Shown here one piece after another: positions 1 to 4,956 of a DNA stretch of 5,965 nucleotides. Both the position numbers and the translations under genes were made by a program. The DNA comes from Caldifarciminota bacterium (GTDB lineage: Bacteria > Hydrothermota > Tepidihabitantia > B3-TA06): the NCBI GenBank assembly GCA_014729665.1, contig WJJO01000451.1, positions 1 through 5,965 on the forward strand, written 5' to 3'. The notes under the pieces are model-generated. The model did not search any database and was not told the origin of the DNA. It was given only the letters and a program-made list of their open reading frames with translations. Each line of letters opens with the position of its first letter. The stretch's first letter is position 1.

Positions 1-665
1 GTAATCTCTACACCCACCGCCTTGGACCCGGTAAAGGTTACCATCCGCGGAACATTGGAGGATACCAGCGCCTGACCAACACTCGAACCCGGACCTACAG
101 CCACCTGTAAAGCCTCTGAGGGAACGCCGGCTTCGTGCATTGCCTTAACCAGCTTTATCCCTGACAGGGGTGTTGCGGAAGCCGGTTTGAGCACGGTACT
201 GCATCCCGCCGCGAATGCAGGGGCTATCTTGTGGGCTACAAGATTCAGGGGGAAGTTGAAGGGGGTTATAGCGGCAACGACGCCGCAGGGAACTCGGCGA
301 AAGAAACCCCGCTTAAACCGATGACCTGCGGCCGAGAATGGAACCTCCTCACCGGAAAGCTTCATAGCCTCAATCGCGGATAACCTTAGGGTATTCACGC
401 ATCTTGTGACCTCGCTTCTTGCATCCCGCCAGGTCTTGCCGACCTCTAAAACAAGGGTTCGTGCGAACTCCTCACTCTTTCCATCGACGATCTCTGCGGC
501 CCGGTTAAGTATCTGGTAACGGCGCTGCTGACTGAGGTCGCGCAGGCGAATAAGTCCATTGGCTGCAGCACCGAGTTTGGCCTCCACGGTCGATGCCGTA
601 TCCTGCTCCAGCTCTCCAATCAACGATTTATCGTAAGGGTTTAATACCTTCAATTGACTGCTCAT
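1..665 (-). CDS. Aldehyde dehydrogenase family protein, N-terminal part (cut by window edge)
   Basis: An NAD(P)-dependent aldehyde dehydrogenase, which would oxidise an aldehyde to an acid or acyl product in the cytoplasm. Only residues 1-221 of an expected roughly 470-500 are in the window. Seen: the motif ITPFNFPLN at 133-141, whose Asn137 corresponds to the oxyanion-hole Asn of the family; VLKPAS at 158-163 with the cofactor-contacting Lys160; and the Rossmann-fold motif FTGSKAVG at 211-218. The general-base Glu and catalytic Cys would lie beyond the left edge, so activity cannot be judged. The ATG at 665 has GAGGAG three bases upstream and lies 17 nt after the stop of the lipoyl-carrier gene, so it is the last visible gene of the leftward operon. 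Substrate is unknown. The overall pattern resembles the GAPN, lactaldehyde or succinate semialdehyde type, but the subfamily cannot be fixed from this half. Confidence 0.95.
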   Translation of the reverse strand, partial: MSSQLKVLNPYDKSLIGELEQDTASTVEAKLGAAANGLIRLRDLSQQRRYQILNRAAEIVDGKSEEFARTLVLEVGKTWRDARSEVTRCVNTLRLSAIEAMKLSGEEVPFSAAGHRFKRGFFRRVPCGVVAAITPFNFPLNLVAHKIAPAFAAGCSTVLKPASATPLSGIKLVKAMHEAGVPSEALQVAVGPGSSVGQALVSSNVPRMVTFTGSKAVGVEI

Positions 666-682
666 CTACTCCTCTTTGGCGT

Positions 683-1102
683 TTAACCTTTGTTTTTCTC
701 CGCCTCGCTTTTTATCCAGTCGGCAACCGAGTCCCCGTGTATCAGGTTGTCGATGGCGCTCATGTCGCCGGGTTCCATAGTAAATATCCACCCCTTTCCG
801 TATGGATCTTCATTAACCAGCTCAGGTTCGTCTTCGAGGTCCTCGTTAACCTCCAGAATCCTGCCTTCACAGGGTGCGTAAATCTTGCCCATCCACTTTC
901 CCGTCTCGTATGAGCCGATTACCTGGTCCGCCGAAACCTCAGTTTCTGTCTCAGGCAGTTCAATGAATGAAAGCTCTCCAGCCAGTTTCTGACTGAAATC
1001 GTTCAGACCTACCCTGACTATGTCTCCTTCCTTCCTTACCCACATGTGTTCGGGATGATAGTACAAATCGTCCGGGAGATGGTAGCCTTCTATTTCCGGC
1101 AT
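683..1102 (-). CDS. GcvH-like lipoyl carrier protein (glycine cleavage H family)
   Basis: A 139-residue protein of the glycine cleavage H family, a small cytoplasmic carrier whose lipoyl arm swings between enzyme active sites. The family signature is clear: HPEHMWVRKEGD near 16-27, VGLNDFSQKLAGELSFIELP at 31-50, then the lipoyl site region ETGKWMGKIYAP at 66-77 with Lys69 as the expected lipoylated residue, and VNEDPYGKGWIF at 96-107. The lipoyl site departs from the usual ES(V)KAASD-type sequence: Gly68 precedes and Trp-Met-Gly follows the lysine, and Cys78 lies shortly after. The start has a strong site (AAGGAGG, 5 nt spacing). It sits 25 nt after the TusB-like gene and 17 nt before the aldehyde dehydrogenase. 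No GcvT or GcvP is visible, so a role in sulfur or thiol transfer, as proposed for LbpA-type carriers, is a reasonable inference. An ordinary H protein remains possible. Confidence 0.93.
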   Translation of the reverse strand: MPEIEGYHLPDDLYYHPEHMWVRKEGDIVRVGLNDFSQKLAGELSFIELPETETEVSADQVIGSYETGKWMGKIYAPCEGRILEVNEDLEDEPELVNEDPYGKGWIFTMEPGDMSAIDNLIHGDSVADWIKSEAEKNKG

Positions 1103-1127
1103 TTTAGCCTCCTTTTGGTAAGGATTC

Positions 1128-1421
1128 CTACGTAATTATGCGGCTTGCTTTCTCGATAAGTTCCACCAGCCCCTCGTAGTCAACTGTCTTCTCGCGGGAG
1201 GCGTTCAGACTGCGTGCATTTAAGTCCTCTGCAAGGAATCTCAGATCCACACCTTTCGATTCCAACTCCGCCATCTTATCCCGTAATTCCAGGGGGCCTT
1301 TTACGGCTAATACTGCATCCTGAATAAAACAGATAGTATCCCCGGATTGTGCAAGCCTTAAGGCTAATCTCCATGCCGTACGTTCGAAGGTAGAACGCGT
1401 TACCAGATAAAGATTATCCAC
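1128..1421 (-). CDS. TusB/DsrH-like sulfur relay protein
   Basis: A 97-residue member of the DsrH/TusB family, the third subunit of the DsrEFH or TusBCD sulfurtransferase complex, which passes persulfide sulfur between carriers in the cytoplasm. Seen: the N-terminal LYLVTRSTFERT (4-15), the GDTICFIQDAV segment (27-37), the EDLNARSL motif (65-72), which closely matches the EDL.ARGL of E. coli TusB, and the C-terminal VDYEGLVELI (80-89). The cysteine present near position 20 in DsrH of sulfur oxidisers is absent; the only Cys is 31. In that respect the protein is TusB-like. The GTG at 1421 is preferred over the TTG one codon upstream (1424), since GTG is the commoner start and its distance to the AGG of the weak ribosome site is 7 nt. 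It follows the TusC-like stop by only a few bases, so translational coupling is likely. Confidence 0.85.
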   Translation of the reverse strand: MDNLYLVTRSTFERTAWRLALRLAQSGDTICFIQDAVLAVKGPLELRDKMAELESKGVDLRFLAEDLNARSLNASREKTVDYEGLVELIEKASRIIT

Positions 1422-1429
1422 CAATCCGC

Positions 1430-1792
1430 CTAGTTAAAGGTTATCACGTGATCTGCTGAAGTGATTAAATCCTTCAGTTCCTCGTCATCGATAAGATTTG
1501 AATCGATAAAACCGGCTTCCGAGAGTCCGCGTTCGGTTACAGACGGGGTATGGACGTAGAGGTCGGCTCCGAATTCGGTGAGTTTTGCAAAAACCTGACT
1601 TAATTCGTGCATTCCGAGGCCCGAAGGATTCTGTCCCTTGAGTGCAACCAGCACCCCGTCTTCAAGGAGAACTGCGTGGATTCTTAAACCCATCCCCGCA
1701 AGACCGATGATGACCCTGTATCCTTCCGCCGCTGTCGCCATTCCGTAGGGGCATGAACGCAGCAGGATAAGGATAGTCTTCTGCGGACTCAT
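1430..1792 (-). CDS. TusC/DsrF-like sulfur relay protein
   Basis: A 120-residue DsrE-superfamily protein most like DsrF/TusC, the middle subunit of the heterohexameric DsrEFH/TusBCD complex, thought to be structural rather than catalytic. Seen: the beta strand TILILL (6-11) followed by the family's RS.PYG motif as RSCPYG (12-17), AAEGYRVIIGLAG (21-33), and the LLEDGVLVALKGQNP segment (42-56). It has a single cysteine, Cys14, inside the RS.PYG motif. The ATG at 1792 lies 2 nt beyond the stop of the DsrE-like gene, so translation is probably coupled; only a poor GGA-type ribosome site is visible. Order DsrE, DsrF, DsrH is the standard order of the complex genes, which supports the assignment more strongly than sequence alone. 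Confidence 0.87.
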   Translation of the reverse strand: MSPQKTILILLRSCPYGMATAAEGYRVIIGLAGMGLRIHAVLLEDGVLVALKGQNPSGLGMHELSQVFAKLTEFGADLYVHTPSVTERGLSEAGFIDSNLIDDEELKDLITSADHVITFN

Positions 1793-1794
1793 AA

Positions 1795-2145
1795 TCAGAA
1801 TCCGAAAGACAGGAAACGGTCACAGTCCCTGGCAAACCTGGCTAATACCGCCATTCCAGCCAGGTTCGTACCTTCAATGATATCCGTCTTCCTTATACCA
1901 CGAAATTTCGCACAGGTTCCGCACGCCTTGATCTCAACACCGGAAGCGACCAATTCAGCCATCATATCTCGAATGTTTCTCTCCTGTGGAGACTTAATTT
2001 GTTTCACGACGTTGCAGACTCCATCCTCGTAAAGGTATATCCTTATTGAATGTCCCTTAGACAGTAGCCTCTTTGCAATATTATATACCGTATCCGCATT
2101 CTGGGACGTATAAGGACCGGTACGCAGCATGAAACCAACGGTCAC
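1795..2145 (-). CDS. DsrE/TusD-like sulfurtransferase subunit
   Basis: A 116-residue DsrE-family protein, the likely catalytic subunit of the DsrEFH/TusBCD-type complex, which takes a persulfide sulfur on an active-site cysteine and exchanges it with TusA. Seen: GPYTSQNADTVYNIAKRLLSKGH (10-32), the acidic YLYEDGV strand (37-43), and the sulfur-binding region ACGTCAKFRGI (74-84). Counting back from the conserved Arg-Gly (82-83), Cys75 aligns with the active cysteine of TusD/DsrE, and Cys78 is an additional residue giving a CxxC pair. A further Cys44 sits after the DGV. The start is the GTG at 2145, 6 nt after the TusA stop; the ribosome site is weak, which suggests coupling. The N-terminus from this start matches the usual family start. 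Confidence 0.9.
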   Translation of the reverse strand: MTVGFMLRTGPYTSQNADTVYNIAKRLLSKGHSIRIYLYEDGVCNVVKQIKSPQERNIRDMMAELVASGVEIKACGTCAKFRGIRKTDIIEGTNLAGMAVLARFARDCDRFLSFGF

Positions 2146-2151
2146 CTTGCT

Positions 2152-2382
2152 TTAGACCCTGCGTCGAATATAAAATTTAAGGATATCAGCGCCCTCTTCT
2201 ACCCCGAGGTACTCATTTCCTGACTGTTCACACCAGGCAGGAAAGTCTTCCAATGCACCTTCGTCGTCTGCAAGTATTTCAATTATCTCACCCACCTCAA
2301 TTTCTAATATTTTCTGCGCGGTCTTCAATATCGGGATAGGACAGACCGTGCCGGTTGCATCGAATGTTAATCTCTTATCCAT
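2152..2382 (-). CDS. tusA: TusA/SirA-family sulfur carrier protein
   Basis: A 76-residue TusA-type sulfur carrier. It carries sulfur as a persulfide on the cysteine of its CPxP motif and delivers it to DsrE/TusD-type acceptors. Seen: DATGTVCPIPILKT (8-21) with Cys14-Pro-Ile-Pro17, and the second family signature DDEGALEDFPAWCEQSGN (39-56) with Cys51. The full length is normal for the family. The ATG at 2382 has AGGA 5 nt or so upstream. It is directly followed by the DsrE-like gene, so carrier and acceptor are encoded together. The preceding 71-nt gap to the 78-residue gene contains a short palindrome (2409-2427). Family-wide roles include tRNA thiolation, molybdenum cofactor sulfuration and dissimilatory sulfur oxidation; the linked lipoyl carrier and aldehyde dehydrogenase make a dedicated metabolic role more likely here (inference). 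Confidence 0.93.
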   Translation of the reverse strand: MDKRLTFDATGTVCPIPILKTAQKILEIEVGEIIEILADDEGALEDFPAWCEQSGNEYLGVEEGADILKFYIRRRV

Positions 2383-2408
2383 CTCAATCCTGTTCCTCTT
2401 TTGCCGTT

Positions 2409-2427
2409 GTAATCACCTACTGATTAC
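2409..2427. repeat. Perfect 7-bp palindrome with 5-nt spacer
   Basis: GTAATCA, five bases, then TGATTAC, in the gap between the 78-residue gene and tusA. In the operon's RNA it can form an AT-rich hairpin about 27 nt before the tusA start. There is no U tract after it on the minus strand, so it is not an intrinsic terminator. It could be an operator, an RNA processing or stability element, or chance. Confidence 0.5.
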
Positions 2428-2453
2428 TTGTTTCGACAGTGTAAATCATTTTT

Positions 2454-2690
2454 TCACTGATATGTTCCCTCATCCTTTGCCCTAAGGAATAGTTTGATCC
2501 GATTTATAACCTCCAATAACTCCTCATCGAAGAAATCTGCCGGCAGGTCTTCAACGTCACAGAGCCTTCCGTCTACCTGGAAACTCATCATCTCAGGGAT
2601 TAATTCAGCCCCGCTTCCCCTGTTTTTTATCAAAAAAACCCCATGACCCAAAGGGATTTCGTCTTTATAATCAGACGTAGGTCTTCTCAC
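2454..2690 (-). CDS. Unrecognised 78-residue protein, first gene of the sulfur-relay operon
   Basis: I do not recognise this family. The protein is acidic in its second half, has no signal peptide or membrane segment, and has one cysteine (Cys44). A mixed N-terminal half (GHGVFLIKNRGSGAELIPEM at 15-34) is followed by DGRLCDVEDLPADFFDEE (40-57) and an amphipathic helix LLEVINRIKLFLRAKDE (58-74), so it is probably a small soluble alpha/beta protein. The GTG at 2690 is supported by GGAG 6 nt upstream and by the promoter at 2722-2749, which gives a leader of about 25 nt. Its place as promoter-proximal gene before tusA suggests a function tied to the relay, possibly a partner protein or regulator. 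The 71-nt gap after it, compared with a few bases between the next genes, leaves room for separate expression. Confidence 0.75.
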   Translation of the reverse strand: MRRPTSDYKDEIPLGHGVFLIKNRGSGAELIPEMMSFQVDGRLCDVEDLPADFFDEELLEVINRIKLFLRAKDEGTYQ

Positions 2691-2721
2691 TTACAACTCC
2701 AATCCTTTCTTATTGCCTTAA

Positions 2722-2749
2722 ATTATAGTAAATTAGAAGGTAATGTCAA
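2722..2749 (-). promoter_or_regulatory. Sigma-70 type promoter of the leftward sulfur-relay operon
   Basis: On the minus strand, TTGACA (2749-2744), a 16-nt spacer and TATAAT (2727-2722) match both consensus hexamers exactly. Transcription should begin near 2715, leaving a leader of about 25 nt before the GTG at 2690. With gene gaps of 2 to 71 nt and no terminator seen, it is likely to drive everything from 2690 to the left edge. Confidence 0.85.
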
Positions 2750-2772
2750 CGAAGACAAAGGCTAAATCGATG

Positions 2773-2829
2773 TTCCTGAGCTTATATCCTGGGAAACCGA
2801 GACATATCAAATTCCTGAAACGTATCCTG
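2773..2829. repeat. Two-part direct repeat upstream of the divergent genes
   Basis: TTCCTGA followed 5 nt later by TATCCTG (2773-2779, 2785-2791) is repeated as TTCCTGA followed 4 nt later by TATCCTG (2812-2818, 2823-2829). The copies are 38-39 bp apart. An inverted TCAGGA lies just beyond at 2833-2838. The repeats lie upstream of the -35 box of the leftward promoter (about -60 to -115 from its start) and also upstream of the rightward lipoprotein gene, a position suited to a regulator site. Function is inferred only from position. Confidence 0.45.
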
Positions 2830-2889
2830 TAGTCAGGACATTAAACCTTTGTAGCTTAACCGTGTCTAAATTAATAACAAGGAGGCATT

Positions 2890-3525
2890 ATGCGCAAAAA
2901 GTCAGACACCGTGTTTTTCCTAATAATCCTGTCAACGTTACTCACCAACTGTGTATCCCCATACTACGGAACCGCACGGATAGAACCGGGGTGGGCCATT
3001 AACGCAGGGGCGGGGCTTCACAGCACAGTCGTTCCTGTACTCGATGCAGGTCCTATATACGGTGTGGGTTTGAGGTCCGATGTCGAAATGGGGTATGGAT
3101 TCGGGAAATATTTCAAACCATACCTAAGGGGAGCACTGGGCCTTAATACGGCTTCCCTATATTTCGGTGATATCGGTGTCGGATTCCAGGGCGCTTTGCC
3201 GATTGGTCCGATGATACCAGCGGTCAAAATTGAGGTCAACTCTACAGGTGCGCGTCCGACCTTTGCACCAGCGTTCCTTCTCGGGATTGGAAGGAAGGAG
3301 ATTGTTACCCTGGGCATAAGACCGCAATTCGTTGGATTCAATCCCGATGAGTACGAACCGTTTTTAGATGTCCTGACAACGGTTCATATATCTCCTAAGC
3401 TGTCTATATTCATAGGTGCCGAGGTAACCTCTTTCATCGAGTATTTTGATGAGAATGATGATATACCGTTCTTTTCTTTAGGCGTTGGTTACAAGCTGCC
3501 TGCCTTTCATACTAAGCAGAACTGA
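2890..3525 (+). CDS. Small barrel-like lipoprotein, unknown function
   Basis: A 211-residue protein with a lipoprotein-type signal: basic start MRKK, hydrophobic stretch VFFLIILSTLL (8-18), then TNC with Cys21 as the lipidation site. The -1 residue is Asn rather than the usual Gly, Ala or Ser. The mature part is rich in glycine and alternating aromatic or hydrophobic residues in strand-like runs (for example YGVGLRSDVEMGYGFGKYF at 58-76 and FFSLGVGYKLP near the end), as in small outer-membrane barrel-like proteins. There is no C-terminal Phe signature, so assembly as a true barrel is uncertain. Val at +2 after the Cys is compatible with outer membrane sorting by the E. coli rule. The ATG has GGAGG 4 nt upstream. 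It is transcribed away from the sulfur-relay operon; no convincing promoter and no terminator were found. Nothing links it to sulfur metabolism except position. Confidence 0.85.
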   Translation: MRKKSDTVFFLIILSTLLTNCVSPYYGTARIEPGWAINAGAGLHSTVVPVLDAGPIYGVGLRSDVEMGYGFGKYFKPYLRGALGLNTASLYFGDIGVGFQGALPIGPMIPAVKIEVNSTGARPTFAPAFLLGIGRKEIVTLGIRPQFVGFNPDEYEPFLDVLTTVHISPKLSIFIGAEVTSFIEYFDENDDIPFFSLGVGYKLPAFHTKQN

Positions 3526-3604
3526 GAAGACTCATACTGACCGTAATACCGGTTAAAAATCCTAGGAGACTCTCAATCTAAGCAGGTCTCTATCCAAGGC
3601 AAGG

Positions 3605-3633
3605 TTGACAAGATACCTATACTCCTCTATATT
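3605..3633 (+). promoter_or_regulatory. Sigma-70 type promoter of the histidine kinase gene
   Basis: TTGACA (3605-3610), a 17-nt spacer and TATATT (3628-3633). Transcription should begin near 3640. This places the start at or just beyond the upstream GTG at 3639 and favours the GTG at 3672 as the translation start, with a leader of about 32 nt. Confidence 0.75.
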
Positions 3634-3660
3634 TAGTCGTGGATGAGACCTTGAGCAAAA

Positions 3661-3665
3661 AGGAG
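3661..3665 (+). promoter_or_regulatory. Ribosome binding site deciding the kinase start
   Basis: AGGAG lies 6 nt before the GTG at 3672. It abuts the ATG at 3666 with no spacing, and no such site precedes the GTG at 3639. This supports translation from 3672. Confidence 0.6.
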
Positions 3666-3671
3666 ATGAGT

Positions 3672-4568
3672 GTGCAGGAACTGCGGGATTACACCGAGGA
3701 GCGGCTTGCTGATATCCTTTCGGTGCTGTCCGATGTGGCCCTGGGAGACCTTACGGTCGAGGCGGTCGTAGAAAGCGAGGATATCTTCGGCTCGGTGGCA
3801 ATGGGTGTTAATGCGATGATAAAGGGGTTAAGGGAACTCAAGGAACAGGACAAGGAAAAATCCATGCTTTTAGAGAAATCTAACCAGGAGCTCGAAGATT
3901 TCGTCTACATCGTCAGCCACGATCTAAAAGCGCCCCTGCGGGCAATCATAGGTTTTGCAGAGTTCTTGAAGGAGGATTACGCCGACCGTTTGGATAAACA
4001 GGGTCAGGATTACGTACGCCGGATGGTCGAGAGTGCAGAAAGGATGCAGCAACTCATCAATGATCTTCTGGAGCTTTCACGTATCGGTCGCTATAAAAAT
4101 CCTTACGTCGAGATAAACGCCGGTGAACTTGCGCTCAAGGCCGTGGAGTTCATCAATCCCCCTGACGACGTCAAGATAGATATCGCAGATGATATGCCGG
4201 ATATCTTCTGCGACGAGGTCAGAATGCAGCAGGTCCTTGCAAACCTGATAACCAATGCAATGAAGTACAACGATAAGGAGAAGAAGAAGATAGAAATCGC
4301 CTGGATACCTAACGAAGATGAAGATCTCGACGAATTCACGATTTCTGACAACGGTATCGGCATTGAGGCCAAACACCTTGAACGTATATTCAAGATATTC
4401 CAGAGGCTTCACACCAGGGACGAATACGGCGGCGGAACAGGGGTAGGACTGAATATCGTAAAGAAGATTATCGAACAGCACGGCGGTACAATCTGGGTTG
4501 AATCGGAGGTTGGAAAGGGCACCTGCTTCCATTTTACACTTTGTCGAGGGGAAGAAGATGAGGTATAG
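3672..4568 (+). CDS. Soluble sensor histidine kinase with HAMP-like N-terminus
   Basis: A 298-residue cytoplasmic histidine kinase; the frame is open from 3639 (309 residues). It autophosphorylates on a histidine and passes phosphate to a response regulator. Domains in order, numbered from 3672: a short HAMP-like segment (about 23-56) with LGDLTVEA and an FGSVAMGVNAMIKGL helix; a coiled linker; HisKA with the phospho-acceptor VSHDLKAPLRAI (His83); and HATPase_c with N box LITNAMKYN (Asn195), DNGIGI (226-231), FQRLHTRDEY and GGGTGVGLNIV (from 253). All catalytic motifs are intact. There is no transmembrane segment, PAS, GAF or receiver domain, so the input is unclear. The kinase core resembles phytochrome-type kinases. 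Start choice: a promoter ends near 3633 and AGGAG is well spaced only to 3672. No response regulator is adjacent, making it an orphan within the window. A DUF2007-type gene follows at 40 nt. Confidence 0.93.
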   Translation: MQELRDYTEERLADILSVLSDVALGDLTVEAVVESEDIFGSVAMGVNAMIKGLRELKEQDKEKSMLLEKSNQELEDFVYIVSHDLKAPLRAIIGFAEFLKEDYADRLDKQGQDYVRRMVESAERMQQLINDLLELSRIGRYKNPYVEINAGELALKAVEFINPPDDVKIDIADDMPDIFCDEVRMQQVLANLITNAMKYNDKEKKKIEIAWIPNEDEDLDEFTISDNGIGIEAKHLERIFKIFQRLHTRDEYGGGTGVGLNIVKKIIEQHGGTIWVESEVGKGTCFHFTLCRGEEDEV

Positions 4569-4608
4569 TATGTATTTCCCGCTTCCTCCAATCATGTAGG
4601 TACTAATC

Positions 4609-4860
4609 ATGGAGGATTATGTTTGTGTCTACACCTGTGGAAGGGAAGAAGCCGCGGTTATTTCAGGACTTCTCGAGGCATCAGGTATCGAGGTGCACCT
4701 GCTTGAGGAGGCTCCGGCTCATCTCAGGCCCTTTTCGTCCAAGAAAACGATGGTTAAGGTATTGGTGCCGCGCGAAGCGGCCGATTTCGCCTACCAGATA
4801 ATAAAAGACGCCCAGGATAAGGATTTCTCAGACTTCGAGCAAAGCGCAGAGATAGATTAA
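4609..4860 (+). CDS. DUF2007-type small protein (putative signal-transducing)
   Basis: An 83-residue soluble protein that resembles the DUF2007 family, small ferredoxin-like proteins annotated as putative prokaryotic signal-transducing proteins without a proven biochemical function. Seen: the N-terminal strand VCVYTCGREEAAVISGLLEA (5-24), then SGIEVHLLEE (25-34) and VKVLVPREAADFAYQIIKDA (49-68), which gives the beta-alpha-beta pattern of the family, and an acidic tail. Cysteines are at 6 and 10. It lies 40 nt after the histidine kinase with no terminator between, so cotranscription is likely, which may tie it to the same signalling. The ribosome site is poor (AGG 8 nt upstream). An in-frame ATG-TAG start-stop pair lies 15 nt upstream at 4594. 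It converges with the lipoprotein gene at 4957-5691. Confidence 0.8.
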   Translation: MEDYVCVYTCGREEAAVISGLLEASGIEVHLLEEAPAHLRPFSSKKTMVKVLVPREAADFAYQIIKDAQDKDFSDFEQSAEID

Positions 4861-4912
4861 ACCTAAAATATCAAATCTTCGAGTAACATAATAGTGTTTT
4901 CTCAGCCATAGT

Positions 4913-4937
4913 AAAAAAAGGGCGGCTACTGCCGCCC
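4913..4937 (-). terminator. Intrinsic terminator of the second lipoprotein gene
   Basis: On the minus strand, GGGCGGC, loop AGTA and GCCGCCC form a perfect GC-rich 7-bp stem, followed directly by seven T residues. It lies about 20 nt after the stop at 4957. The plus-strand side lacks a T tract, so it is directional, though the hairpin may also hinder readthrough from the DUF2007-type gene. Confidence 0.93.
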
Positions 4938-4956
4938 GATTTCGTCTTCCGGGGAG

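Noticed and set aside
593..913. Plus-strand open frame across the dehydrogenase start and the H-like gene
   Set aside because: It lies opposite two well-supported genes and its translation has no recognisable domain.
1..2382. Glycine cleavage operon
   Set aside because: Only the H-like protein is present; no GcvT, GcvP or lipoate enzymes are in view, and its neighbours are sulfur relay genes.
2849..2877. TTGTAG-N17-TAATAA as promoter of the barrel-like lipoprotein gene
   Set aside because: Transcription would begin inside the ribosome binding site, and the -35 match is poor.
3540..3553. ACCG/CGGT hairpin followed by a short A-rich run after the barrel-like lipoprotein
   Set aside because: A 4-bp stem with no T tract is too weak to call a terminator.
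3618..3623. TATACT as a -10 box for the kinase promoter
   Set aside because: It is only 7 nt from the TTGACA; TATATT at 3628-3633 gives the proper 17-nt spacing.
4077..4610. Long minus-strand open frame opposite the histidine kinase
   Set aside because: No ribosome site or promoter, and the sequence is the mirror of conserved kinase motifs; the kinase fully explains this stretch.
4619..4801. Overlapping plus-strand frame with GGAGG 3 nt before its ATG
   Set aside because: It overlaps the DUF2007-type gene almost completely in another frame, and its translation is Arg/Pro-rich with no family resemblance. The GGAGG is explained by the codons of the real gene.
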